A stretch of 43,299 nt of DNA from Alistipes sp. CAG:514 (lineage in GTDB: Bacteria > Bacteroidota > Bacteroidia > Bacteroidales > UBA932). This document shows positions 16,162 to 24,560 of the stretch, piece by piece. Location: positions 14,501 through 57,799 of the forward strand of contig HF985989.1 in the NCBI GenBank assembly GCA_000431015.1, written 5' to 3'. Each line of letters starts with the position of its first letter. The first letter of the stretch is position 1. Under the pieces are notes generated by a model, which saw only the letters and a list, made by a program, of their open reading frames with translations, did no database searches and was not told the origin of the DNA. The position numbers were made by a program, and so were the translations under genes.

Positions 16162-18798
16162 ATGCGATTTTCATTCTCTCTCACCACATGCTTGTGCCTT
16201 GCCGCCACAATGCTTTCCTGCTCTGTGGGAAACGAGGCCGGCAACTCGATCACGGACTTAAGATGCGAGTACCAGCGGTCACCTTTGACGGTGGACGTAC
16301 AGGCGCCTCGCTTCACCTGGATCTACGATGGGGTGGACGGCTTTGTCCAGCACTCCTATTCTTTGGCCGTAGCCAGTTCGGAAGAGAAGCTGTCATCCCC
16401 TGACATCTGGTGTTCCGGGACGGTCACCTCATCCGTTCCGTTCGCGAGGATGGAGGACACCGGTCTGATGGTAAGCGACCATGAATATTTCTGGCAGGTC
16501 ACCGCCTGGAACGCGGACTCCACCAAGGTTCTTGTCTCGGAGCCGGCGAAGTTCCGGACCGCGTTGATGGGCAGGACTGACTGGAAAGCGGTCTGGGTCA
16601 CAGACTCCCATGACAAGGATTTCGAGGCGGCCCCGATGTTCAGGAAAGAGTTCGACGCCGGGCAGGATGTAGTCTCGGCGAGAGTCTACATGAGCGCGTG
16701 CGCCTACGCGGAGGTAAGACTGAACGGCGAGCCGGTCTCCGACGCGTTTCTTGATCCCGGCTACACCCATTACGACAGAAGGAATCTCTACACCGTAACG
16801 GACGTGACCGGAAAGGTCAGATCCGGAGAGAACGTGATCACCGCCGTGCTAGGCAACGGGTTCTACAATGAGATAAAGCCTGTGGCCACCTGGAATTTCG
16901 AGAATGCCAGATGGCGCGGCAGGGCGAGATTCATCCTGGAGCTGCATGTCACACATGCGGACGGAACCACGAGCGTGATCGCTTCCGACAAGACCTGGAA
17001 GACAACCGCCGACGGGCCGTACATCAGCAACAACATCTACTCGGGCGACACCTACGACGCCAGGAAAGAGATCGCCGGATGGTACGAGACCGGATTCGAC
17101 GACTCCTCGTGGAGCACAGCAAGAGAGGTTCCGGACCCGTCGCCTCTGCTCGTGGCCCAGAAGATGCCGCAGATCAGGCCTACGGAAGAGATCGAGCCGG
17201 TCGCCGTCAGATCATTCGGAGACACATCGTACATATTCGATTTCGGAAAGAACATCTCCGGTGTGTGCAGGCTCCGCGTCAGCGGTGAGGCCGGCACGGA
17301 AGTGTCGGTCATCCATGCCGAGCTTGTCAAGGAAGACGGCAGCCTTGAGCCGGGGAACATCAACATCTACTACAAGCCTCTTCCAGGCTACGAGTTCCAG
17401 ACAGACAAGTACATCCTCAAGGGAAGCGGCACTGAGGAATGGACTCCGTCCTTCACCTACCACGGATTCCGCTACGCCGAGGTCAAGACCAGCGTCCCGA
17501 TGAAGCTGGACAAGGAGTCGCTCCATGCGCTGTACTTCTACACGGATCAGGAATCCGCCGGCACATTCGAATGTTCCAACAAGCTGCTGGACACCCTCTG
17601 GAACATGACCAGAAGAACCTACTGCAACAACTTCATGTCCATCCCGACCGACTGCCCTCAAAGGGAGAAAAACGGTTGGACGGCGGACGCCTACCTCTCT
17701 CAGGAGATCGGTCTGCTGAACTACGACAGCATCCTCGCCTACGAGAAATGGCTGGACGATTTCATTGACAACCAGAAAGAGAGCGGGCAGATCTCCGGCA
17801 TCATCCCGACAAGCGACTGGGGCTACGACGACTGGATCGGCCCGGTCTGGGACGCGGCCATGTTCATCATCCCGTACAACCTCTACCTTTACTACGGCGA
17901 CAAGACCATCATCGAGAAGGTCTGGCCGATGTGCGAGAGGTACCTCGCCTACCTTAAGGCAAGGGAGGATCCGGACGGACTTGTGTCCTACGGAATCGGA
18001 GACTGGCTCCCATACGAGGCGAAGACCCCTACGGAGTTCACTTCCGCGCTGTTCTACTACTACGACTACAGGATAATGAAAGAGTTCTCTTTCATCCTCA
18101 GCAAAGAGTCATCAACCCTGATGGCCAACGAGGATCGCCTGAGAAACGCCATCAACAAGAAGTTCTACAACCCGGAGACCGGAGTCTATGCTTCCGGCAC
18201 GCAGACCGGCCAGGCAGCCGCCCTGTACGTCAAGGTCGTGCCGGGTCCGGAGATTCCAAAGGTTGTCGCGAAGCTGGAAGAGTTTGTCAAGGACAATGAC
18301 GGCCACCTTAACTTCGGTTCGATGGGATCGAAGGTCGTCCTCAGGACATTGACTGAATATGGCCTTGCCGACCTGGCGTACGAAATGGCCTCGAAGGAGG
18401 ATCATCCGTCCTGGCTCGCATGGATCCACGACGGCTACACCTCCCTTGCGGAGACCTGGACATTGTCACAAAGGTTCAACGACGCGTCGCTCGACCACAT
18501 CTTCTTCGGAGACATCTCCGCATGGCTTGTGAATGACATCGTCGGCATCAGGAAAGACGATCTTGCCCCAGGTTTCGGCCACATCATCATCGCCCCTCAT
18601 TTCGTCGAGGGTCTGGAGTGGGCCAATGCCTCCTACAACTCCGTCAGAGGCCTCATCAAGGCAGGCTGGAAAAAAGACGGACGCAAGATCCATCTTGATG
18701 TCACCATCCCGGAGAACACCACCGCGACCGTACGGATCGACGGCTGCTCCGACCGCCAGCTGAGGCCAGGCACCCACAGAATCACCATCGACCGATAG
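16162..18798 (+). CDS. GH78 alpha-L-rhamnosidase-type lipoprotein
   Basis: This 878-residue lipoprotein (Cys20 in ATMLSCSVGNE) has the domain order of GH78 alpha-L-rhamnosidases. An N-terminal fibronectin-like domain (ITDLRCEYQRSPLTVD onward) is followed by carbohydrate-binding beta domains (MSACAYAEVRLNG, LDPGYTHYDRR) and an (alpha/alpha)6 barrel from about residue 460. The active-site block DCPQREKNGWTAD carries Asp497, Glu502 and Asp509; their spacing (5 and 12) matches characterised GH78 enzymes. A C-terminal beta domain ends in RPGTHRITIDR. It would hydrolyse terminal alpha-L-rhamnose; a few GH78-like enzymes use other sugars, so rhamnose is likely but not certain. It is the only hint that the substrate carries rhamnose. 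Confidence 0.88.
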   Translation: MRFSFSLTTCLCLAATMLSCSVGNEAGNSITDLRCEYQRSPLTVDVQAPRFTWIYDGVDGFVQHSYSLAVASSEEKLSSPDIWCSGTVTSSVPFARMEDTGLMVSDHEYFWQVTAWNADSTKVLVSEPAKFRTALMGRTDWKAVWVTDSHDKDFEAAPMFRKEFDAGQDVVSARVYMSACAYAEVRLNGEPVSDAFLDPGYTHYDRRNLYTVTDVTGKVRSGENVITAVLGNGFYNEIKPVATWNFENARWRGRARFILELHVTHADGTTSVIASDKTWKTTADGPYISNNIYSGDTYDARKEIAGWYETGFDDSSWSTAREVPDPSPLLVAQKMPQIRPTEEIEPVAVRSFGDTSYIFDFGKNISGVCRLRVSGEAGTEVSVIHAELVKEDGSLEPGNINIYYKPLPGYEFQTDKYILKGSGTEEWTPSFTYHGFRYAEVKTSVPMKLDKESLHALYFYTDQESAGTFECSNKLLDTLWNMTRRTYCNNFMSIPTDCPQREKNGWTADAYLSQEIGLLNYDSILAYEKWLDDFIDNQKESGQISGIIPTSDWGYDDWIGPVWDAAMFIIPYNLYLYYGDKTIIEKVWPMCERYLAYLKAREDPDGLVSYGIGDWLPYEAKTPTEFTSALFYYYDYRIMKEFSFILSKESSTLMANEDRLRNAINKKFYNPETGVYASGTQTGQAAALYVKVVPGPEIPKVVAKLEEFVKDNDGHLNFGSMGSKVVLRTLTEYGLADLAYEMASKEDHPSWLAWIHDGYTSLAETWTLSQRFNDASLDHIFFGDISAWLVNDIVGIRKDDLAPGFGHIIIAPHFVEGLEWANASYNSVRGLIKAGWKKDGRKIHLDVTIPENTTATVRIDGCSDRQLRPGTHRITIDR

Positions 18799-18818
18799 CG
18801 CCTCCAGAGGAAAACAAC

Positions 18819-18831
18819 GAGGCTCGGCCTC
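18819..18831 (+). terminator. Weak terminator-like hairpin after GH78
   Basis: GAGGC-TCG-GCCTC, a five-pair stem, is followed by CTTTC. It is short, with a poor T-tract, 20 bases after the GH78 stop. Confidence 0.3.
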
Positions 18832-18854
18832 CTTTCGCCCGCCCGCAAGTCCTG

Positions 18855-18874
18855 CATATTCTTAAAGGAATATG
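18855..18874. promoter_or_regulatory. Palindrome abutting GH97 promoter (candidate operator)
   Basis: CATATTC (18855-18861), a six-base spacer and GAATATG (18868-18874) form a perfect inverted repeat that ends one base before the -33 TTG. The position suits an activator site. It differs from the TTAATCGATTAA operators, so a different regulator would be involved. Confidence 0.45.
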
Positions 18875-18905
18875 TTGGATTTGCGGCGCGGATGACTTAC
18901 CTTTG
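18875..18905 (+). promoter_or_regulatory. Promoter of small-ORF/GH97 unit
   Basis: TTG at 18875-18877, a 20-base spacer and TACCTTTG at 18898-18905 form the best complete Bacteroidetes promoter (-33 TTG, -7 TAnnTTTG) that I found in the window. Transcription would start near 18909-18912. Confidence 0.65.
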
Positions 18906-18911
18906 CGTCAA

Positions 18912-18945
18912 GCCTTTGCTCTCAGCGTATAGCGCCGGCAAAGGC
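18912..18945 (+). promoter_or_regulatory. 5' leader stem-loop of GH97 transcript
   Basis: GCCTTTGC (18912-18919) pairs perfectly with GCAAAGGC (18938-18945) around an 18-base loop. It would lie at the very 5' end of the transcript, suggesting mRNA stabilisation or a regulatory leader. There is no T-tract, so it is not a terminator. Confidence 0.5.
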
Positions 18946-18973
18946 CAAGGCTAATTTGTAAAAGGAACCTAGT

Positions 18974-19093
18974 ATGGGACACTCTTTTCCAAGCAAGAAA
19001 TCAGCCCTGTGGCTTGTGCTGCTGCTCATCCTGCCTCTGCAGTTGATGGCCGCCTGGTACCTATTGAGGCAGAGATTACATATTCAAATTTGA
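18974..19093 (+). CDS. Small membrane peptide (39 aa) ahead of GH97
   Basis: This short open frame encodes 39 residues: a basic, polar N-terminus (MGHSFPSKKSA), one hydrophobic segment (residues 12-31, WLVLLLILPLQLMAAWYLL region) and a basic tail (RQRLHIQI). It is preceded by AAAGGA seven bases before the ATG, an unusually good Shine-Dalgarno for this window, and follows the clear promoter at 18875-18905. The GH97 start lies 21 bases after its stop, so the two are probably co-transcribed. It could be a translated leader that controls GH97, a small membrane protein, or a chance frame. I know of no family for it. Confidence 0.5.
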   Translation: MGHSFPSKKSALWLVLLLILPLQLMAAWYLLRQRLHIQI

Positions 19094-19114
19094 TTAACGC
19101 AGATCATCATTGAC

Positions 19115-21337
19115 ATGAACCTTTTGAAGAAATTGCTTTTAGCAGGTGCGGCCATTTGCGCGGCATCGACATTGATTCTGTCCTGCGGCGGCTCCGGCCA
19201 GAAAGAGCAGGCAGAGCCTTCCGACGTTTCCGTATTGAAATCTCCGGACGGGAAGCTTTACATGACATTCACCATCGCACCGGACGGAAGTCCAACATAT
19301 TCATTAAGTTACGGCGAGACCACCATTCTTCGTCCGAGCCATCTGGGGTATGAGATGCGCGGTGTGCTTAAGGCTGGAAAACTGGTTTTCGGGGACAAGG
19401 GCATCCGGAAAGAGGACGGGAAACCGTGCTGGTCTTTCCACGACGGATTCAAGGTGGAGAGCGTGGACACCTGCTCTTTCGACGAGACCTGGAGCCCTGT
19501 CTGGGGTGAGGAATCCGAGATTCGCAATCATTATAATGAACTGGCTGTCAATCTCGTGCAAACGGCCACAGACAGAAGGATGACCATTCGCTTCCGCCTT
19601 TTCGACGACGGCCTCGGCTTCCGCTACGAGTTCCCGGAACAGAAGGAACTGACCTATTTCGTGATCAAGGATGAGTTGACGGAGTTCGCCATGGGCGGAG
19701 ACTACACAGCGTACTGGATCCCAGGCGATTACGACACCCAGGAGTATGAATATACCGTCTCCCGCCTCAGCGGGATCAAGTCCAGGATGGAGAGCGCGTT
19801 CTGCGGGAACTCATCACAGACACCATTCTCGATGACAGGGGTGCAGACCTCCCTCCAGATGAAGACCGACGAAGGGTTGTACGTGAATATTCATGAGGCC
19901 GCATTGGTTGATTATTCATGCATGAGTCTGGATCTGGATCCTTCGACACTGACCTTCAGAACCGAGCTTACACCTGACGCGCAGGGTTGGCGCGGGCGTC
20001 TTCAGACTCCTTGCAAGAGTCCTTGGAGAACTGTCCAGGTGGTGGATGACGCATGCAGGCAGCTGGAGTCAAGGCTGGTGCTGAATCTCAACGAGCCTTG
20101 CGCCTACGACGACGTCTCATGGATTCATCCCGTGAAATATGTGGGTGTCTGGTGGGAGATGATCACCGGTAAAGGCTCCTGGGCCTACACGGACGACTTC
20201 TCCTCGGTTCATCTCGGTGTCACCGACTACGCCTCCGCCAAGCCGAACGGCAGGCACTCGGCCAATAACGAGAATGTCCGCAAGTACATTGACTTCGCGG
20301 CCAGGCACGGTTTCGACGAGGTGCTTGTGGAGGGCTGGAATGTCGGCTGGGAGGATTGGGCTAACTGTAACAAGGACTATGTGTTCGATTTCGTGACACC
20401 GTACCCTGATTTCGACATCAAGGCTCTGAATGACTATGCCCATTCGAAGGGTGTCAAGCTTCTCATGCATCACGAGACCTCTTCTTCCGTGCGTAATTAT
20501 GAAAGACACATGGATGCCGCCTACAGTCTTATGGAAAAGTATGGCTACGATGCCGTGAAGAGTGGCTATGTCGGTGACATTCTGCCTCTTGGAGAGCATC
20601 ACTACGGTCAGTGGCTGGTCAATCACTATCTTTATGCCGTCAAGGAGGCCGCGAAGCACCACATCATGGTCAATGCCCATGAGGCTGTCCGTCCGACCGG
20701 CCTTTGCCGCACCTATCCTAACCTCGTCGGCAACGAGAGCGCCAGAGGTACTGAGTATCAGGCATTCGGCGGAACCCAGCCAATGCACGTGACCGTCCTT
20801 CCGTTCACAAGACTCAATGGCGGCCCGATGGATTTCACCCCGGGAATATTCGAGATGGATCTTTCCAGATTCTGCTCGAACACATCCAAGGTCAACGCCA
20901 CCATCGCGAACCAGCTTGCACTTTATCTGACGATGTACTCCCCTCTCCAGATGGCCGCCGACTTTCCTGAGCATTATGACCGGTTTGCCGACGCGTTCCA
21001 GTTCATCAAGAATGTCGCCGTGGACTGGCAGAAGAGCAAATATCTCCTCGCCGAGCCTGGTGACTACATTGTTGTCGCCCGCAAGGCCAAGAAATCAGGC
21101 CAATGGTTTGTCGGTGGTGTCACTGACGAGAACAGCAGGACTTTGGATGTCCCGATGAACTTCCTGGATCCGGGAAAGACCTATGTGGCCAAGATCTATG
21201 CCGACGCTCCCGATGCCGACTACCAGAAGAATCCGCAGGCCTACACGATTACCGAACAGGAAGTGACTTCCGAAAGCGTGATCCCTGTCTTCATGGCCAG
21301 AGGCGGCGGTGTCGCCATCGAACTCACTGAGAAATAA
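19115..21337 (+). CDS. GH97 glycosidase, SusB-like inverting type, lipoprotein
   Basis: This 740-residue GH97 enzyme has Cys24 in a lipobox (LILSCGGSGQ), so it is probably membrane-anchored. The N-terminal beta-sandwich begins LKSPDGKLYMTFTIAPDGSPTYSLSYG. The barrel starts near WWEMITGKGSWAY. Glu454 (HHETSSS), Glu523 (NAHEAVRPTG) and Glu547 (NESARGTEY) have the 69- and 24-residue spacing of the two base glutamates and the acid of SusB. The segment VKSGYVGD lacks the Asp nucleophile of retaining GH97 alpha-galactosidases. It is therefore predicted to be an inverting alpha-glucosidase-type enzyme acting on alpha-linked side chains. The locus lacks amylase genes, so starch is unlikely to be the substrate. 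Confidence 0.9.
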   Translation: MNLLKKLLLAGAAICAASTLILSCGGSGQKEQAEPSDVSVLKSPDGKLYMTFTIAPDGSPTYSLSYGETTILRPSHLGYEMRGVLKAGKLVFGDKGIRKEDGKPCWSFHDGFKVESVDTCSFDETWSPVWGEESEIRNHYNELAVNLVQTATDRRMTIRFRLFDDGLGFRYEFPEQKELTYFVIKDELTEFAMGGDYTAYWIPGDYDTQEYEYTVSRLSGIKSRMESAFCGNSSQTPFSMTGVQTSLQMKTDEGLYVNIHEAALVDYSCMSLDLDPSTLTFRTELTPDAQGWRGRLQTPCKSPWRTVQVVDDACRQLESRLVLNLNEPCAYDDVSWIHPVKYVGVWWEMITGKGSWAYTDDFSSVHLGVTDYASAKPNGRHSANNENVRKYIDFAARHGFDEVLVEGWNVGWEDWANCNKDYVFDFVTPYPDFDIKALNDYAHSKGVKLLMHHETSSSVRNYERHMDAAYSLMEKYGYDAVKSGYVGDILPLGEHHYGQWLVNHYLYAVKEAAKHHIMVNAHEAVRPTGLCRTYPNLVGNESARGTEYQAFGGTQPMHVTVLPFTRLNGGPMDFTPGIFEMDLSRFCSNTSKVNATIANQLALYLTMYSPLQMAADFPEHYDRFADAFQFIKNVAVDWQKSKYLLAEPGDYIVVARKAKKSGQWFVGGVTDENSRTLDVPMNFLDPGKTYVAKIYADAPDADYQKNPQAYTITEQEVTSESVIPVFMARGGGVAIELTEK

Positions 21338-21365
21338 GCGGTTCTTAAAACCTCGCCAGGACAAC

Positions 21366-21409
21366 GAAAATCCGGATTTTCCGGACAAAGCCCACTCTTT
21401 TTTTAGAAT
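21366..21409 (+). terminator. Possible terminator after GH97
   Basis: About 30-40 bases after the GH97 stop, TCCGGA-TTT-TCCGGA can form a short hairpin, and a run of eight T lies about 15 bases further on. The gap between stem and T-run makes this only a weak candidate. Confidence 0.3.
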
Positions 21410-21415
21410 TATTAC

Positions 21416-21423
21416 TATATTTG
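21416..21423 (+). promoter_or_regulatory. -7 box almost touching the second susC start codon
   Basis: TATATTTG matches TAnnTTTG and ends seven bases before the ATG at 21431, so the mRNA would have almost no leader. No -33 TTG was found at the right distance. Confidence 0.4.
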
Positions 21424-21430
21424 GCAGTGT

Positions 21431-24400
21431 ATGAAATGGACTTTGCAAGTATTATACAGTCAGATACTTCTGATTGTCTTATGTTTATCGTTTCCCTCCC
21501 CGGACATCCAGGCGGCGGGAACCGACAGGAGGAGCCGTGACACCTATCAGACCAAGACATCCTCTGACAAAATCACCGATAAAGTCACGGGAAAAATCAC
21601 CACTGCCGACGGAGAGCCGTTGGCTGGGGCCAGCGTGATCATTAAAGGCACAAGAATCGGGACATCCGCTGACATTGACGGGTATTACAGCATCAAGGCT
21701 CCCGCCGAAGGGGAATCTTATACTCTTGTATTCCAATACCTTGGCATGCGCACAAAGGAAATAACCGTCAGTGGACAGAGAACATTGAACGTCCGCCTTG
21801 AGGAGGATAACGAGCTGGACGGCTCGGTGATCATCGGTGCCTATGGAACGAAGCAAAGCCGTGAAGACTTGATCGGAAGCGCGTTTCAGGTAAACGCGGA
21901 CCAGCTGAAAGACAAACCGAAAGCCCGCATTGACAACCTCCTGACCGGACTGGTTCCGGGTATGAGCATCGAGCCGAACACTGACGCCGCCGGCACGACC
22001 AGAAGCCGGTATGAAACCCGAATCAGGGGAGAAGCGTCCTTGAGTGCTTCGAACGAACCTCTCTGGGTCATCGACGGAGTGCCTGTCTACACAGGAGGCA
22101 GGACTAATCAGATGGCGGGAACATCTTACACCGTCTCGCCGTTGTCATACCTGAATCCTGATGACATAGAGTCCATTACGGTTCTGAAGGATGCTGACCA
22201 AGTGACCATTTACGGTGCGGACGGCTCCAACGGTGTCATTCTCGTGACCACGAAATCCGGCTCCAACAACAAGCCTCTCGCAATAAGCGCGAGAGTCAAC
22301 TTCGGCGTGGCGACCATAGATAAAAGCACGGAGTTCCGAATGATGAGCCAGGAGCAGTACCTTGCAGTCGCAAAAGAGGCCTGGACCAATGCGGGAAACA
22401 GTCTTAAGACATTCCCCTATCAGGATAACGACTATAATTCTTACTCCACGACGGACACTGACTGGTCAAAAGAATATTTAGGAGTCGGCACCAATCTCTA
22501 CGCCGACCTATCCCTCACCAGCGGCACGAAGAAGACCTCTAATTATGTGACAGGCTCTTACTACAAGACAGACAACACTGTAAAAAGTGACAGCCAGCAG
22601 CGCTTCTCCTTCAGGACCAGAAATTCCTACGATTTCACCAAATGGCTGAGATTCAACGCTCAGCTCTCAGCGTCCTACAACACCAACAATCTTTTCCCTC
22701 TGTACAGAGGCTTTCTTGAAACCCTTCCGATCTTTGAGCCGTACTTGAGTGACGGGTCGTTCAGGCTCTATAATAAGGTGTATGACGAGGCCTCCGGCGG
22801 ATGGGTCATGCGTAAGTTCACAAAGAACGAGGTGCCTGCCCGTGAGGCCAACACCAACACACAGCGTTCAGTGATGACCTCCGCTAATTTTTCAGTAGAG
22901 GCTAAAATATTCGACGGACTGAAGTTCACCTCGCAGTATGCCATTGATTACACCCACAGTCACGAGGACATTTATTATTCACGGACGACTCTGAGCGGAA
23001 TGGACTCGGCGGGAAATCCGAAAGGCAGTTCCCGCAGGGCTGACGCGTCATACATGAACTGGACTAATGTCGAACGGCTCAATTACGACAAGAGATTCGC
23101 TGACAGACATAACGTCAGCGCCTATGCCGGCGTCGAGTTCAGACAGGTTAAGTATCAGACCCTGTACGCTACAGGCAGCGGATTCATGAACGATAACATT
23201 CAAGAGGTAGGATATGCGGACGAGGCCTCCAGGAAGGGCTATAGCTCGGCGAACATCGAACGCAAGATGTCCTTCCTCGGAAGGGCGGTATATTCCTACG
23301 ACTCAAGGTATTACGCTTCATTCAACATCAGACGTGACGGCAACTCCGACTTCGGCGAGTACTCCAGATGGTCCAACTTCTGGTCAGCCGGCCTGTCATG
23401 GAATGTCCACAAAGAGGATTTCTTCCGCAACGAACTGATAAAGATGCTGAAACTCAAGGCCTCGTTCGGATTTACAGGAAACTCCCGTGTGGACACATCC
23501 GGAGCAGACGGCACCTACGTCTATGGCAGCAGTTACTCCTACGCCGGCGGCACCGGAGCCATAATCGGCTCCATACCAAACCCTGGCCTCTCATGGGAGA
23601 AGACCAGGATGATCAATGCCGGTGTTCGTCTCGAACTCAGAAAGATAATCGACATCGAACTAGAGTACTACAACAATGTCACCAGTGACATGCTGAGCAA
23701 AATCTACGTTTCACGTGTACTATCCTCAGACAGAGTTTCTTCCAACATCGGAAGGATGAGGAACAGCGGAGTTGAGCTGAGCCTTTCAAGCACGAATTTC
23801 GCCCGCAGGAACTTCACATGGACGACGAATTTCAACATCGCGCATAACTCGAACAAGATTCTCGAATTGTACAACGGGGTTCCGACCAGTTTCGGATCTT
23901 ACGCGTGGATGGAAGGTTACGATTCCCAGACATGGAATCTTGTGCGCTGGGCTGGCGTGGATCCAAGCGACGGCTCTCCGATGTGGTATGACAAGAACGG
24001 AAACATCACCCGCACTTACAGTACCGCCAACAGGGTTCCTTATAAAAGCAGAACACCGATTCTGAGCGGAGGTCTGGTGAACAACCTCAGCTGGAAGAAC
24101 TGGACTTTCTCGTTCCAGATCAATTATCTGATAGGCGGTTACGCATTGCCAACCTATGCAAGCATCTACTTTAAGGACGGCTATGACATCATAAGTGCAA
24201 ACCAGGCCGTGGAGGTCTACAAATATAGATGGACTACTCCTGGGGTTCCTTCCAAGTTCCCGAAAGTGTCACAGCTTTCATCGAAATCGACGATGAACTC
24301 CACAAGATTCATCTACAACAGAACCAACTTCGATTTGAGCAATGTCTCAGTGACGTACAACCTTCCTGAGAAACTGCTTGCCAGAATGCACCTGAAGAGT

Positions 24401-24538
24401 GCGTCCGCATCCATGGTGATCGACAATCTCTACATATTCACGCCTGATCAGAAAAGCGGCCTGAACTCTTACAAGACCATGATGTATGGCTATCCGCGGA
24501 CAAGGACATTGACACTCGGTGTCAACATCGGTTTTTAG
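21431..24538 (+). CDS. SusC-like TonB-dependent outer-membrane transporter (second)
   Basis: This 1035-residue SusC-family importer has a signal peptide (about residues 1-29), a carboxypeptidase-regulatory-like domain (VTGKITTADGEPLAGASVII onward, about 52-122), a TonB-box-like SVIIGAYGT near 132-140 and a plug with NEPLWVIDGVPVYTGG and SITVLKDADQVTIYGADGSNG. The barrel ends in LGVNIGF with the terminal Phe of outer-membrane barrels. No other in-frame Met lies near the signal peptide, which fixes the start. It differs from the first SusC throughout and is followed by its own SusD. No glycoside hydrolase is encoded in this operon, so its substrate may be a short oligosaccharide, a host-derived nutrient or a glycan cut by enzymes made elsewhere. 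Confidence 0.94.
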   Translation: MKWTLQVLYSQILLIVLCLSFPSPDIQAAGTDRRSRDTYQTKTSSDKITDKVTGKITTADGEPLAGASVIIKGTRIGTSADIDGYYSIKAPAEGESYTLVFQYLGMRTKEITVSGQRTLNVRLEEDNELDGSVIIGAYGTKQSREDLIGSAFQVNADQLKDKPKARIDNLLTGLVPGMSIEPNTDAAGTTRSRYETRIRGEASLSASNEPLWVIDGVPVYTGGRTNQMAGTSYTVSPLSYLNPDDIESITVLKDADQVTIYGADGSNGVILVTTKSGSNNKPLAISARVNFGVATIDKSTEFRMMSQEQYLAVAKEAWTNAGNSLKTFPYQDNDYNSYSTTDTDWSKEYLGVGTNLYADLSLTSGTKKTSNYVTGSYYKTDNTVKSDSQQRFSFRTRNSYDFTKWLRFNAQLSASYNTNNLFPLYRGFLETLPIFEPYLSDGSFRLYNKVYDEASGGWVMRKFTKNEVPAREANTNTQRSVMTSANFSVEAKIFDGLKFTSQYAIDYTHSHEDIYYSRTTLSGMDSAGNPKGSSRRADASYMNWTNVERLNYDKRFADRHNVSAYAGVEFRQVKYQTLYATGSGFMNDNIQEVGYADEASRKGYSSANIERKMSFLGRAVYSYDSRYYASFNIRRDGNSDFGEYSRWSNFWSAGLSWNVHKEDFFRNELIKMLKLKASFGFTGNSRVDTSGADGTYVYGSSYSYAGGTGAIIGSIPNPGLSWEKTRMINAGVRLELRKIIDIELEYYNNVTSDMLSKIYVSRVLSSDRVSSNIGRMRNSGVELSLSSTNFARRNFTWTTNFNIAHNSNKILELYNGVPTSFGSYAWMEGYDSQTWNLVRWAGVDPSDGSPMWYDKNGNITRTYSTANRVPYKSRTPILSGGLVNNLSWKNWTFSFQINYLIGGYALPTYASIYFKDGYDIISANQAVEVYKYRWTTPGVPSKFPKVSQLSSKSTMNSTRFIYNRTNFDLSNVSVTYNLPEKLLARMHLKSASASMVIDNLYIFTPDQKSGLNSYKTMMYGYPRTRTLTLGVNIGF

Positions 24539-24560
24539 TACATTTAACAATAATCCGAGA

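Noticed and set aside
19086..19100. TTGATTAACG as another LacI operator before GH97
   Set aside because: Only one half-site is present and the central CG is missing.
20117..20974. 285-residue open frame antisense to GH97
   Set aside because: It is opposite the conserved catalytic barrel of GH97; composition is that of a shadow frame.
24519..24560. Upstream start for the second SusD
   Set aside because: It overlaps the susC stop region and would place 14 polar residues before the lipoprotein signal; ATG 24561 gives a normal lipobox.
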